64,000 bases of DNA from Bretschneidera sinensis (GCA_023935145.1 CM043705.1:58188084-58252083), one strand, 5' to 3'; shown: positions 20,181-31,888, numbered from the stretch's first letter. Notes: a model not told the origin generated them from the letters alone. Made by a program: numbers and translations.

Positions 20181-22198
20181 TTTTTTATTCCCTTTAGGTG
20201 GAGAGTTAGGCGTCCTAGTCTTGACGAGAGAGCTTGTGCCCCTTTAAGAGACGAGGCATCATACTCTCTCTATTGTTGCCTTGGCTATTTGAAAGCGGGG
20301 TTGATATTCCTTGTTGATCCTGATGTTAGGGAGAATATAAATTATTATGGTATCTACCCTACTCAACTTTCCCTCAACGGGATAAGGTGTGTTATAAGAT
20401 TTGTGCTGGCTTTGAGGAAGTATATTGTGCTAAAAAAGGGAGACAAAAAGTCTAAGGTATAGATGATCAAGTTGGTCCATACCTTGAGGAAACATATTAA
20501 CAATGGGTGGTTCATCTTCTACCCAATGTGTGGAAGGAAGATTCTAGACACTCATTCCTCAATTAAAAGCTTGAAGGAATAGTTTTTCTTCGTGGAGGGG
20601 CTAGAATCTCATCAAGTTTTACTGGAGTGGAACTTTGAGGAGATACCTGATCAGAGAGAACCCTCATTGGATAATGAAAAGAAACAAGCAGTCGATAAGG
20701 TCATAGAATTCGAGGCTGGATGTCTGATAAGGACCTTATGCACGAGTCATTGCTGAGGGCTCACCAGCTTAGTTTGCACATTCCTGGCTCTCGTGCTAGG
20801 AGTGGAAAGTTGTTTATGTACTATTTTTCCTTTCATTATCCATGTTGGTATCTATAGATTTATGATGATTTGGTCTTTCTTTTATAAAAGACAACATGTT
20901 CAGCTAAACCAAAGTGACTAGGATAACCCAGAGAAAAAAAGGACTAAGGTTGTTAAGCCTTCTTCTAATGACTACTCCAGGAGAAAGAGAGCCAGGACAA
21001 AAGGGTTTTTGACCCAACTAGTTAAGTTGAGGCAACCTTAGGCTAAGGGGACTGCAGTGCAACTGGATGAGGTGCAATAGACCAAGGTCTAGTAAGCTAA
21101 GGTGGAAGAAGCTTAGGTTTTTGCTTTAAGAGAGAAGACCTTCGATGAGCTAGTTCAAGGGATCGAGGTGGAGACCAGCAATGAGGGGGCTCTTGCTTTA
21201 GGGTTAACCTTTTTGTTCCTCTCTTTAGCTCTACACCCACCGCCCTTGAAAACTCCACTCCTGTTCTTGGGGGTTCCTCTACTGCCATTGAGAACACCAC
21301 TCCTGCCTTAGGAGTTTTTTATTTTGCTCTCTGGAACTCCACTTCTCTTGTTAGTTCGAGTTCTTAGACTTACCATTTGAATTGAGAAGTGTGGCACACA
21401 GACTCAGCTTTTTCTAGTGTAGATATTCCAAATGTTAAAAGGTTTTGTTTTTCCTACTGATGCTAATTTGATGAGGTCTATAACCTCTTATCAATAGATG
21501 GTCACTGCTTTGGACCGCTACTACAAGATAAAGATCTTTTCTCTAAGTATTTTGGTTTTTGTTTTCCTCAACTTTTTCTAAGTGATTCGTTTTTGGTGCA
21601 CACCGGCATGTATGTTTTTTCCTTGAGCCACTCCATCCATTCTATGGATGATACCATAACTAGATTTCGATGGAGTGATGCAGATCTTGTGAAACAACTA
21701 GAGGAGGGAAAAATTCAAAGGGATACCCTCTCTAGCTGAGTTAACGATCTGGAGCTCGAGAAAGAGGAGTTGCAAACTTCTTTGGCTACTGCCAATGTCG
21801 ACCATTTGTCTGCAGTAGAGGAGGTGATGTATTTGAATGCTGAAGTGGCAAAACTCCAAGATGTTAAGAGTCATTTCTATTTATGAGATTGCTGGACTTC
21901 ATGAGGTTTAGAACCGCATTGATGATGAGGTGACTCATCTTCAAGACGTAAAAAATGAGCTAAAGTCCCAACTGGTTTAGGCCAAATCCTCTATTGTGGA
22001 GAAATATCGTAGTTCTGAAGGCTACAACGTAGATCTACTGAGGGTGCTAACAAGTGGCCTGATCTCGATTGGATCAGCTTAGAGATCTCAAATCCTTATG
22101 AGATGCAGATAGAAAGAGAGGTGGCCAAAGTGGCAGAGGTCACAGAGTGGACTAAAGAGGTCGAAGTTGCTGAGAAGATCAAAGACGATGAGCCATAG
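20181..22198 (+). pseudogene. Tat aORF, 3' part (gypsy-type transposon protein-like)
   Basis: The frame begins mid-protein at the junction with element 2 and shows RRPSLDERACAPLRDEA, YSLYCCLGYLKAGLIF and ENINYYGIYPTQLSLNG. These are the hallmark blocks of the putative gypsy-type transposon domain found in additional ORFs of Tat-like elements. Stops begin at 20460. A candidate intron lies about 20812-20890. Further on, 21690-21880 reads as a Leu/Glu-rich coiled coil (ELEKEELQTSLATANV), and about 21930-22000 gives a second coil, both in broken frames. The aORF at 59999 shares this order. It is antisense to the retroelement. Function is unknown. Confidence 0.7.
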
Positions 22199-23794
22199 CC
22201 TTAAGCTAGGACTTAGCTTTCTCTTCTTCTTTTTCTTCTTGTATATTTGGGGTCAGAGCCATTCTATTGCAAAGTATGTATTTTATCTTTTAATGAAATA
22301 TTTTCATTTATTTCTTTCGCATTTACATCTTTACTACTTCTATTGAGTATAGTTTACAAGAATTTTTAAAAGTGTTAAGATTATATTTATTTTATTTTAT
22401 TTATATTTTCTTTTACTAGAGTAGTGATTGAATGGAGGCTTGTCTTGAGTGGAGCTTTAGTCTCTCACTTCAGGTTCTTGGGATCCTAAACCTCAAGTGG
22501 ACTGAGATGGGATCCATGCGCAAAATCATCTTAAGCATATGACTTTGGTCTTTTCATTGAGATGAGGGCTTTTGTGTGTTGATTCGCTACTGAGGTGTGT
22601 GGATTCCAAATAGGTGGATTTTGACTTAGTAGCTCTATCATTCATCTTTTTTGGGTAAATTCTAAGGGCGTTCGGTGGTGAAAAAGCTAAGTTTGTGTGT
22701 GTTCTGATATTTCTCCTTGCAAGATTTAGTTTACTTCGGCTGCTAAGATTTAAATTTCCCTGATGAAGAGAGTTGCTAGGTAACAGGCAGGCTAAGTGGT
22801 GACTGAAGCCTAAAGCTTGAATATCATCGATGAGGGTCTTTGAGGCTAATCTTTGGTTGAGCTTCTTCCTTTGGTTGGTAAGGTGCTCTTGGGGCGGTTT
22901 GTTAGGTTTTGAGTGGAGTAAAATGTACCTCAAGTTTGCTTATCTTATTTTGTCGTCATTGAAAGGAGTGAGCTATGAACTGCCTATCTTAACCCTTGTT
23001 GGAGCTTGATCGATCTTGAGAGTGGATACAAGTTTTGATCTGTATCATTTTCTTCAGAGCTCAGGATAATGGCTAGTACAGATCTGCTTGTAAATGTCCA
23101 TGAGAGCATTTGGAGAGTTGTTGGTCTCCATAGCTCGGTTGGACTTCTTCTGTGTGGGCTCGATCTTTGGCACCTCGGAGTTATCAAGGCCTCAGTCAGG
23201 TTTTTTGAATGAGTAGATTCTCTTGAGGCCTGATTTTTTCCAAGGTATCATGGTTGCTAGTCCTTAAAGCGAGACAAATGTGTTCGTTTTTTACTTCCGC
23301 TTTTGGAGGATCTTGAGTAGCTCACGATTCTCCGTCCCTTGCCAGGGACTGGGAAGATTTCAGAATCGAACGAGAGTTGGGCTTGAGAGTTCGGGAGATG
23401 ACGGGTTTTGTTTCGTCCACCTTCCTCTCTAAGCAGACGCATATTCATGCCCAATCCAAAATGAAATTACAATTTCTTCTCGAATTTCGAGGATGGTTTA
23501 TATATTGGCTCTTTTGGTGGTGAACCTGAATGGATTCAGCTCGAGCCAAGCTTAGTGCCATCTGTGTGATCAAAGGGCTGGATGGATTCCATCCACCGTG
23601 AACCTTGGGGTTTTGATGAGTCCCTAAGATTTGGTCAAGGTCATGTTTATCCGTATGCCATTTAGAGAGAGCTATGTTGTCCATCTCGGCTTCAATGGTC
23701 TTGAGTAGGGCACCTCAAGGCTATAGTTTCAAGAACCATACAATGAAACCGTTTAAGGGCTTTTAGGTGGCATAATGAGATAAATTTGTCGTTC
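22199..23794. other. unassigned sequence, probably remnant of the Tat element
   Basis: T-rich to about 22420, then mixed-composition DNA. Open frames on the minus strand (22526-22933, 23257-23684) match nothing I recognise, and I see no RT, integrase or protease motif. It lies where integrase C-terminus and the rest of gag-pol would be expected on the minus strand, so it may be a heavily mutated or rearranged gag/leader. I do not call a gene. Confidence 0.35.
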
Positions 23795-24110
23795 TTAGTC
23801 TTTGATGGCCTCAAAGGTGTGTTTCTCAAGGTTGGCCTGGATAGAAGAGCTTCGAAGTGGAATGTTTCCTTTGAGCTTGAAATATTCAGGTACTAACAAA
23901 AAAAAGTCTCCTGAAGCGTTGTGCTCCAGGAAGGACCATCTGATGCTTAAGTCAATAAGTGTTTTCAAAAGAGAATATGAGGGAGAATTATATCGAGGTG
24001 AAGGGATACTTAGTAGAAGGAGAGAACTGAGATAATTCTCTTTGTTCCTAATATGTTTTCTCCCTGCACTTGAATTTTTTTTTTTGATTTTACCTTTCAC
24101 TGTATGTTTC
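23795..24110 (-). other. possible end of a Tat-type LTR plus leader, minus strand
   Basis: Read on the minus strand this contains 'attgacttaagcatcagatg' followed by 'ccttcctggagcac' and 'gttagtacctg', which resembles the R/U5 end of Tat-lineage LTRs (a 'cttaagcatcgga ... caggtacc' phrase known from several plant elements). A T-to-A rich U3 would lie to the right. No second LTR copy or clear primer site is visible, so the boundary is uncertain. Confidence 0.3.
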
Positions 24111-25344
24111 TCTCTTTTACATGAACAATGGTTAGTTTCTTATCTAGTTCTCTGAAGTGAAACACTATTGGAATGTGACTTCTAGTGTGACTTTTGAGCC
24201 TTGAGCCTTACAGGGAATGACCTTTGTTCGTAGGAGATAACATTTTTCTATTGGCAAAAACATTAGCATGCATAAACCACTTTTCTATTAGCAAAAAAAT
24301 TAAATATAATTAATTAATTATTTATAATCTCAATTTGAGCTAAGAATTTCATAACGAAAATATAATTGAGCAATTTTATGAAATAAAACAATAAATATTC
24401 GTCTGAAAGTAGCAAAATATAATATGAAAAGAGAATGGCTTGAGTAAAGCATGATCAATGAGAGGCAAAGGATAAAGAATCTGTAGAACCATACACGTGG
24501 TCTTTTTTTTCAAACATATTTCTTGAATGACTTAATTTAACATAATATAAAAAGGCAATATTGCCATTTCATGTGGAGATAAAATAATTGAGTGATTTTG
24601 TAGCGTTGTCATTTCAGGTAGGGTTGTATGATTGACAAATTTTCGTTTTTTATCCTTTTATCCGTGAAAGAAAAGGAACCATGATAATGGGTCCGAAAAC
24701 AAAACTGTTTTTCAACGCCACTCGTCCATATCGTTTATTTATGTCATCTAAATAATTAATTAATTTTTTTTATAAATAAAAAAATTAATTAATCAATTTT
24801 TAAACTGATCGATTCATCAATTAAATTAAATAAAGCATTATGATTAATTTTTTAATAATTTTTAAGAGTATGTTTAGAATAAATTTGTTATTTTTGAAAA
24901 GACAAAAAAAAAATTATAGAATTCTTTACGAAAAATTCTTAGTTCAAGTTGGGATTATAATTTTTTTTAAGAAAATAAATCGAAACGGTCCTTAGACACA
25001 CATTTAACCGATAAAAAATTATGGTGCACAGATTGAAGACACTGGCTGAATCAAGACACATTTGAAGGTGAGGTCCGTCTATAAGTCTCACACCCAATTG
25101 TCTACGAGTGTGATTCATGTAGGCGAGCTATTCCTATTCTTCTCGTCCATGTTGCATTTTAGTTGATGTACGTATGTTTCGTTCACCGTACTGCTTTTTG
25201 ACGTCCCCTTCTTCCCACATGCTCGTTGTCTACTTTTCTCGTACGAGCCAATAATTGAGTGGGCCTTGGCATGTAACACGGCCTTCTAGGCTGCTACCCC
25301 TACATCTCCTCCACCAACTTTTTCAATCTTTTGTTTATAGATAA
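24111..25344. other. AT-rich intergenic DNA
   Basis: I see no gene or element here. 24290-24990 is very AT-rich with AATTAATTAATT runs. 25020-25320 is of more even composition but has no long frame. The right edge is where the truncated copia element begins. Confidence 0.5.
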
Positions 25345-25347
25345 AAA

Positions 25348-25982
25348 TTATTTAAAATTTTTTATTAAATAATTAAAAAAATATTTTAAAATAGCAAGTT
25401 GAATAGAAGTTAAATATCGTAAACTTCTCATAAATCTTTTAAAATGGGTAGAATCAACTAATTTATCATTTCCATCCTTCACAAGTTTTAAACTTTCTTC
25501 AACTGGATTTAAATTTATCTTGTTTGATTCCATCTTGAATCTCTTAAAAATATCACAAATATATATATATATATATATATATTTTTTTTGTGAAATAAAT
25601 ATGCAATATTTTCTCTGAGTCACCTCAATGCCAAATAAGTAAGACATCAAATCCATATCTATAATCTCAAATTGTTTAATCATAGCCTCTCTAAATTTGC
25701 CAGTAAAAATAAAATCATCCACGTATGAGCACACAATTAGAATATCTCCCTACAGGTTCTTGATATACAAAGTATGCTCATAGGGATATCCATTAATCCA
25801 TTCTCAAGAAAATAAGAATAAATGCATGTATACCACGCTCTAAGCGCTTGTTTTAAACCATACAATGCCCTTTTCAACCAATAAACTTTTTCTTTCTCCC
25901 CCTTTTTTACATAACCCAAAACTTGCTCAACATATACTTCTTCTTCAAGCACACCATTAAAAAAAGGAGACTGCAAATCCAT
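25348..25982 (-). pseudogene. pol (RT): C1 reverse transcriptase (partial)
   Basis: The 5' part (25737-25982) has MDLQSPFFNGVLEEEVYVEQ and the YWLKRALYGLKQALRAW block, typical copia RT. A stop-linked continuation (25348-25734) holds the catalytic YVDDFIFTG, then FEIIDMDLMSYLFGIEV. An AT microsatellite (25559-25582) has expanded inside the coding region after the FISQKKY block. The frame ends at FNYLIKNFK, so RNase H is missing. Confidence 0.88.
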
Positions 25983-27069
25983 TTGAAAAAACTTTCAATG
26001 ATTTTGGGCGACAAGAGAAATAATTATACGTATAGTATCAAGTTTAACAACAGAAGCACATACTTCAAAATAATCAATTCTTGGCATTTGCTTGTATCCT
26101 TCAGCTACTAACCGCGCTTGAAATGATCCACTTCTCCATCAGGCTAAGCTTGCACTTTGTCTTGTACACCCACTTGACACTTGGAAGAGTAGTGAGCTCC
26201 CAAGTGTTATTTTTCTCAATTGCATGAATTTCTTCATCCATCGCATAAACCTAATGATTATCACAAATAGCTTATTCATATGTCAAAGGATCACATTCTA
26301 CAAACAAAACAAAATTTACTATGTCTTGATCATCAATAGAATCAGTTTCATTACCAATCACACAATCCAGAAAACGCGTAGGCAAATGACGTTGACATTG
26401 TGGACGACTAGATGAATCTTTAGGAGTGGGCAACACATTTGTAGGCTGAAAAATTTGTTCTTCAATTTCCTCTTTTACATCGTCAGTAATTGGTAACCGA
26501 AATGATTCTTTCCTTTCAATAGACCAATACCAAACACCTTGCTCATCAAAAGTGACGTCGTGACTCACGATCACCTTGTTTGTTTTTGGGTTATAGAATT
26601 TTTAGCCTTTTGTCTCATGACTCTAGCCAAGAAAAAAAAAATTCATCTTGTCATCAAGTGACTAATGTTGGGCTTTTGATAAGTTCAAGCTTCTACCAAA
26701 ACATAGATAGAACAAGAAACAGCTTCTACTAAAAAAACTTCAGGGAAATTTTTATTTTGCAACATGTATCTAACCATATCCATAATACTTTTGTTCTTCC
26801 TCTCTGTTACTGCGTTTTAATGAGGAGTATATCTGGCAATCAATTGATGCTTAATCCCATATTTTCTCAAAATATCTTCACAGACAGTATATTCGGTGTT
26901 TCTATCAATTCTCAAAATTTTAATAGAATGCCCAATAGATTTTTCAACATAAGCCAAAAAAAATTTAATGCATCACAAGATTTAGATTAATTTTTCAAGA
27001 AATAAACCAATGCTTTTCTACTGAAATCATCAATAAAAGTAACAAAATACTTGCTACCTCTATTAGATG
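25983..27069 (-). pseudogene. pol (INT): C1 integrase core (downstream part) and linker
   Basis: At the right edge the minus strand reads NRGSKYFVTFIDDFSRKALVYFLKN, the first catalytic Asp region of copia integrase, directly at the element 3 insertion point. Further left, 26272-26574 has SHDVTFDEQGVWYWS, the known C-terminal copia block before RT. The part in between is broken by stops and frameshifts. The upstream half of the domain is found at 31889-32276 on the other side of element 3. Confidence 0.8.
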
Positions 27070-27799
27070 TGTTGTGAGTTTTAAATTACTCGCAAGCGCA
27101 CGAGTCATTTGCAATATAGTGTGTCCAAGTGCGAGGTTGAATCCACAGGGAATTGTGTTGTGAAAATATAATTTTATCTAAACTAACTTTATCTTAACCT
27201 AGTTCCGAATTTTGAATTGTATTTTTGCAAAAGAAATATAAACTTGAACTAAATTGTTTTAAAGCAAATGATAAAAAGACTAAGGTTTCTGAATCCACCC
27301 CGCCGAAGTTAAGCATATATCTCAATGTTCTAATAATAGCCTATCAAAACATTCTATGAATCCAACTTAAGACAAAAAACAACGAATATCCCGATTAAAC
27401 CAAAAGCATCAAATATATCCACTTTTAACAAATCACAAAGGAAATCCAATTTAATCGAAAATAATTCGATGTATCCAGCAGATGAAATACAAAGAATATC
27501 CAACAGAACAATTTAAACACAATCAATCATAAGATTCTACTCAAATAATTGACAGAACATTTATACTAAAACATCATAAACAAAACTGAAACTAATATGT
27601 CAAACAATGGCGAGGCTTCATCTTTCAACCTTAGTTAAAGATTCTAGCCACTCATAGTTATGAAACTACAGTTCATAATAAAAGTGATAAACATTTAAAC
27701 TAAACTAAACAAAATGAAAAAGAAATATTTACTATACAAGGGAGAAATTTCACTTGCTATTGGGCAACGCTTCCCCTCGTGGTAGCAAAGCCTTCGGGG
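27070..27799 (-). repeat. truncated 3' LTR of element 3 (730 bp)
   Basis: It matches 30669-31396 closely from TGTTGTGAGTTTTAAATTAC to 'gcaaagccttcgggg'. It lacks the 492 bp that hold the TATA box, motif array and LTR start in the other copy. The match breaks abruptly at 27800 and changes to sequence related to the element 2 LTR. Confidence 0.9.
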
Positions 27800-27813
27800 A
27801 AATTCCACTTGAG

Positions 27814-28006
27814 GTTTGCACCTTCTGTTGTACTTAACTTGTTTCCCTGTGGAATCGACACCCCAAAACTATACTATAATAACCGCGTTATGTTTTGGGC
27901 GTAATCAAATTTTGTTGTTAACGTATAAAAGTGCAATTAAAACCTAGATCAACCCTAAAATGCTAACAATTAAGTACTGATAAGATGCATTTTATGACTC
28001 TCATCA
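27814..28006. other. chimeric patch: two ends of an element 2-family LTR, in opposite orientations
   Basis: 27814-27907 matches the last ~94 bp of the element 2 LTR in plus orientation, including 'ctgtggaatcgacacccc' and the terminal GGGCGTAATCA. After five bases, 27913-28006 matches the first 94 bp of the same LTR in reverse complement, ending 'gactctcatca'. On the minus strand the protease frame runs into this patch, giving the ending DESHKMHLIST. The juxtaposition of start and end in inverted order is not a normal LTR. Confidence 0.8.
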
Positions 28007-28689
28007 GGATCCTCAATACTTGATTCGTTCACAATCTCCTCAAGAATCTCCTCTATCAAGCATACATTTCTCACTTCATCATACTCCAGTGGTTGCCTAG
28101 TGATATCAAAGATGTTTAACTCTATTGTCATATTTCCAAAGGAAATCTTTATCATCCCTGTCCTACAATTGATCAGGGTGTTAGTCGTGGCTAAGAATGG
28201 TCGCCCTAGAATAACTGATATCTGAATCCCTACATTCTGAACCGGCTCTATGTCAAGCACAATAAAATCCACGGGGAAATAAAACTTATCTACTTTTATC
28301 AAAACGTCCTCAACTATTCCCCATGGTATTTTCACTGACCTGTCAGCCAATTGAAGCATTGTGTTTGTGGACTTCAATTCTCCTAACCCTAACTGCAGAT
28401 AGACTGACTAAGGTAGAAGATTCACACTTACTCCTAGATCCAATAGAGCCATCTCGATCTGGCTGACTCCTATCGTGCAAGAGATAATAGGACTCCCTGG
28501 GTCTTTATACTTGATGGGTAACTTGCACTGAAGGATTGAGCTAACCTGCTCAGTCAAAAATGCCTTCTTCGGGACATTCGTCCTCCTCTTGATAGTGACC
28601 AAGTCCTTTAAAAACTTGGCATATGACGGCACTTGATGGATGACATCCAAAAATGGGATATTGATTTGGACTTGCTTGAATACCTCCAA
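28007..28689 (-). pseudogene. pol (PR): element 3 protease
   Basis: The minus-strand frame has INIPFLDVIHQVPSYAKFL, the active site DLGVSVNLLP (28408-28440) followed by a stop, then LQLADRSVKIPWGIVEDVL and ILGRPFLATTNTLINC. It is homologous to the proteases of elements 1 and 2. Only two or three stops interrupt it. The C-terminus fuses into the element 2-family LTR patch, so no RT ever follows. Confidence 0.88.
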
Positions 28690-30469
28690 AATTTCCTCAT
28701 ACTTCCCTTATTTCTTGGGTGCCTGTAATCTTTCGGGGTAGGGCGCTTTAGGTATAAATGACCTAGGAGGGTCCTTCACAGTAGGTGTAGCTGTAGATGG
28801 CTCAGCATCTTTCTTCTCCTTATTGCCACCTTCTTCCCCTTGCTACACAGCAGGGGTCTCTTCTACTCGATTTTCCACTTGTCTCCCAGACCTTAGTGTA
28901 ACAATCGATTACACTTGTTCCTCCCCGTGCGTAAGATATGAAGACTTTCCAACCATAAATTGTCCCTTCGGGTTGGGCATGGGTTGACTGGAGAACTTTC
29001 CTTTCTCTCTCTCACCTAAGTGACTTGCAATTTGCCCTATTTGACTCTCCAGCTTGGCAATTACTTGGGTGTTTACCACTGTTGCACTCCTCATATCACT
29101 TATATTTTGGCTAGTCGTCTTCATGAACTCCTTAAGGGTGTCATCTAGCAACTGTGAAACTGGCGCTGGTGTTTGAGTGGGTGCTTAATAAACAGGTGAT
29201 GGTGCTGGATGGGCAGAACGACCATGACTAAGAATTTTTGGGGAAAATTCGGGAGGATACTGATTGTGAGCATGATGAGGGGCTCCTCCCTGATTCATTG
29301 GTTGGTTATGCTTCCATGAAAAATTTGGATGGTTCTGCCACCCTGGATTGTACGTCTCGGAGTAAGATCCATTCGACTGCCTCCGATAGTCATTGAAAGC
29401 ATTTACTTGTTCCATAGGATACTCGGTAAAAGCCGGCATTGATGGACAATTCTGTGCTAGATGCATGGGACTAGCACATATAGAACAGCTATCAACATTG
29501 AATGTTTTGGCAGCATTGATGGACTGGCCCACAGTGAGAGCGTCAATCCTCTTAATGAGAGCATCTAACTTCATCTTCAGGTTAGTGTCCTCCTTTACCT
29601 CATAGATGCCTCCTCTCTTGGGAGTACGAGTGGATTTATCTCGATAGCTTGAAAAATCCCACTATTGCGAGTTATCGAACAACTTGTCCAACGCCTTGTA
29701 TGCTTTCTACCCCGTCAAACTCAAGAATGCCCCCCATTCATAGACTCGATCATGCTACAGTTGGGTTGAGTCAACCCTTGGTAAAAAAACTGAACGAGTC
29801 TCCACTTTTCATATCCATGTGGAGGACACCTGATCAGTAACTCTTTGAAGCGCTCCCAGCTCTCAGAGAACTTCTCATCCTCCTCCTGAGTGAAAGAACT
29901 AATCTCTTTTCGGCACTCATTCACTCTAGACATTGGGAAAAACTTATGATAAAATTTACTAAGCAGGTTTTTCCAAGATGTGATAGACCCAGGCATGTTG
30001 GAATCCAACCACGCCCTAGCTCTATCATGAAGAGAAAAAGGGAAGAGTCGAAGATGGACAGACTCCTCAGAGAAGTTCTGGAATTTGAATGTAGCACAAA
30101 TATCTTTGAACTTCTTCACATGACTATAAGGGTTCTCAAGATCTAAGCCATGAAATGAGGGTAAGAGTTGGATGACATGTGGCTTTAAATCAAAATGGGT
30201 GGCATTGGTAGGTGGCAAGACGAGGATGAATTAGTTGCAACGGGTGCGAACAAATCCCTAAGGGATGTAGTGGAGTCCACGTTCCAAGCTCTAGGTTGCT
30301 CTACATGTTCCAGATGATTTGCATTCCTAAAATTTTCTCCCATTTCATCTGTCTCTCTTTCAACTAGTGCTCTTTTCTGTCTCCTAAGAGTTTTTTCTAA
30401 GTCGGGATCTAAATGTATCAAATCTAAATTCAGGGATCTCCGACCAAGCATACACCGCACAAAAAGCAC
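28690..30469 (-). pseudogene. gag: element 3 gag
   Basis: Three frames joined by frameshifts. 30185-30469 is the N-terminus (IHLDPDLEKTLRRQKRA). 29721-30218 is the capsid domain with SFHGLDLENPYSHVKKF, FSLHDRARAWLDSN and FYHKFFPMSRV. 29185-29574 has the CCHC knuckle CSICASPMHLAQNC and the YNPGWQNHPNFSWK block. 28909-29151 is a helical linker. The order and motifs match elements 1 and 2; it is the least disrupted gag in the window. Confidence 0.9.
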
Positions 30470-30645
30470 TAAGATAACCTAACCAGTAGAAATTTGAAAA
30501 AATGTTTTTTTTATTATTTTTATTATTTTTTTATTTAACAATGCAAATAGAAACAAATAAAATAAAATAAAATTGCAAAAAGAAAAATCAACAAAAATTG
30601 TTAACTAACTAGTAGAAAAATTTAATTTTCACAAACCAAACAACT

Positions 30646-30662
30646 CCCCAGCAACGGCGCCA
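30646..30662 (-). other. primer binding site of element 3
   Basis: On the minus strand TGGCGCCGTTGCTGGGG follows the LTR end after a short spacer (AAGTTTT). It is a tRNA-Asp-type site like those of elements 1 and 2. The A-rich stretch between 30485 and 30640 is leader. Confidence 0.85.
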
Positions 30663-31478
30663 AAAACTTGTTATGAGTTTTAAATTACTCGCAAGCGCAC
30701 GAGTCATTTGCAATGTAGTGTGTGCAAGTGCAAGGTCGAATCCACAGGGAATTGTGTTGTGAAAATATAATTTTATCTAAACTAACTTTATCTTAACCTA
30801 GTTCCGAATTTTGAATTGTATTTTTGCAAAAGAAATATAAACTTGAACTAAATTGTTTTAAAGCAAATGATAAAAAGACTAAGGTTTCAGAATCCGCCCC
30901 GCCGAAGTTAAGCATATATCTCAACGTTCTAACAATAGCATATCAAAACATTCTATGAATCCAACTTAAGACAAAAAACAACGAATATCCCGATTAAACC
31001 AAAAGCCTCCAATGTATCCGCTTTTAACAAATCACAAAGGAAATCCAATTTAATCGAAAACAATTCGATGTATCCATCAGATGAAACACAAGGAATATCC
31101 AACAGAACAATTTAAACACAATCAATCATAAGATTCTACTCAAATAATTGACAGAACATTTATACTAAAACATCATAAACAAAATTGAAACTAATATGCT
31201 AAACAACGGCGAGGCTTCATCTTCAACCTTAGTTAAAGATTCTAGCCACTCATAGTTATGAAACTACAGTTCATAACAAAAGTGCTAAACATTTAAACTA
31301 AACAAAACAAAATGAAAAGAAATATTTACTATACAAGGGAGAAATTCCACTTGCTGTTGGGCAGCGCTTCCCCTCGTGGTAGCAAAGCCTTCGGGGTCCA
31401 CCAGAATGCTAGCAGACATCCACCGGATTACACCAAATGGCTCAGGAATTGCACACCGAATGATGAAGTCAGATGGTG

Positions 31479-31486
31479 TTTATATA
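31479..31486 (-). promoter_or_regulatory. TATA box of element 3 LTR
   Basis: TATATAAA on the minus strand within 'ccctatataaacacc', about 400 bp from the LTR start, the same distance as in element 1. Confidence 0.6.
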
Positions 31487-31538
31487 GGGGGAGTCTTGAA
31501 GCATTATAGGTTTCAGATTCGATGTGGGATACTGCCCC

Positions 31539-31728
31539 GAGTGCGCTCAATCGCAGAATAGTACGATCGATCGCATTTGCACTCGATCGCAGGTCTTGTG
31601 AGCACGATTGCCTGTGCGCTCGATCGTGAGTCAGGTGCGATTGATCATAAGAACACTGCACTGTAAAGATTTTGATGTGGGATATTGACCATGCACTCGA
31701 TCGCAGCACGGTGCGATCGATCGCTAAT
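31539..31728. promoter_or_regulatory. CGATCG palindromic motif array in element 3 U3
   Basis: At least six copies of a TGCGATCGAGCGCA-like motif (for example 'gtacgatcgatcgcat' and 'gtgcgatcgatcgcta') lie 50-250 bp upstream of the TATA box on the minus strand. The motif is the same as in element 1. Confidence 0.6.
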
Positions 31729-31888
31729 GCTCTTGAAGCTTGACATCTCCCGAAATGCTTCATTTTCTCCACAAACCTATAAAAATACAAAAAAACATAA
31801 AACACATAAAATAAAGTGCAATATAAAAATTAAGAACCTAACAAATATAAATTAAAGGGCTTAAATATGCAATATTTAAGACTCATCA

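Larger units (their letters stand above)
1..24110 (-). mobile_element. Tat-like Ty3/gypsy relic, minus strand, split by two Athila-type insertions
   Basis: Three pieces, 1-1081, 12723-12763 and 20181-24110, make sense as one old element once the TSD-bounded elements 1 and 2 are removed. From left to right it has a 113-bp tandem array, an aORF read on the plus strand, and at the far right (23795-24110) a minus-strand segment resembling the end of a Tat LTR and its leader. The same order (array, then plus-strand aORF, with the retroelement itself on minus) is seen in the better preserved Tat element at 56481-64000. No RT, RNase H or integrase is recognisable between 22199 and 23794, so gag-pol appears deleted. 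The far LTR lies left of the window. The lineage call is inference from layout and aORF similarity. Confidence 0.5.
27070..31888 (-). mobile_element. Element 3: gag-protease-only Athila-type element, chimeric, inserted in C1 integrase
   Basis: Minus-strand element with 5' LTR on the right (30669-31888), tRNA-Asp-type primer site, gag, protease, a patch of element 2-family LTR sequence, and a truncated 3' LTR (27070-27799). It is flanked by perfect agatg target copies (27065-27069 and 31889-31893), and the C1 integrase frame resumes on both sides. There is no RT, RNase H or integrase. Because both termini and the target duplication are intact, the truncated LTR and chimeric patch may have existed in the inserting copy, or arisen later by recombination. 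Confidence 0.88.
30669..31888 (-). repeat. 5' LTR of element 3 (1220 bp)
   Basis: On the minus strand it starts TGATGAGTCTTAAATATTGC and ends AAACTCATAACA. It contains the end palindrome (31860-31880), a CGATCG motif array (31539-31728) and a TATA box (31479-31486). Layout and motifs resemble the element 1 LTR although the overall sequence is different. Confidence 0.92.

Noticed and set aside
23795..24100. A 101-codon minus frame as a host gene
   Set aside because: Low-complexity N-terminus and no recognisable domain; its sequence resembles a Tat LTR end plus leader.
24860..24885. 'taagagtatgtttag' as the missing left arm of the MITE-like repeat of copy A
   Set aside because: Only about 15 bp match and similarity stops at once; too weak to support.
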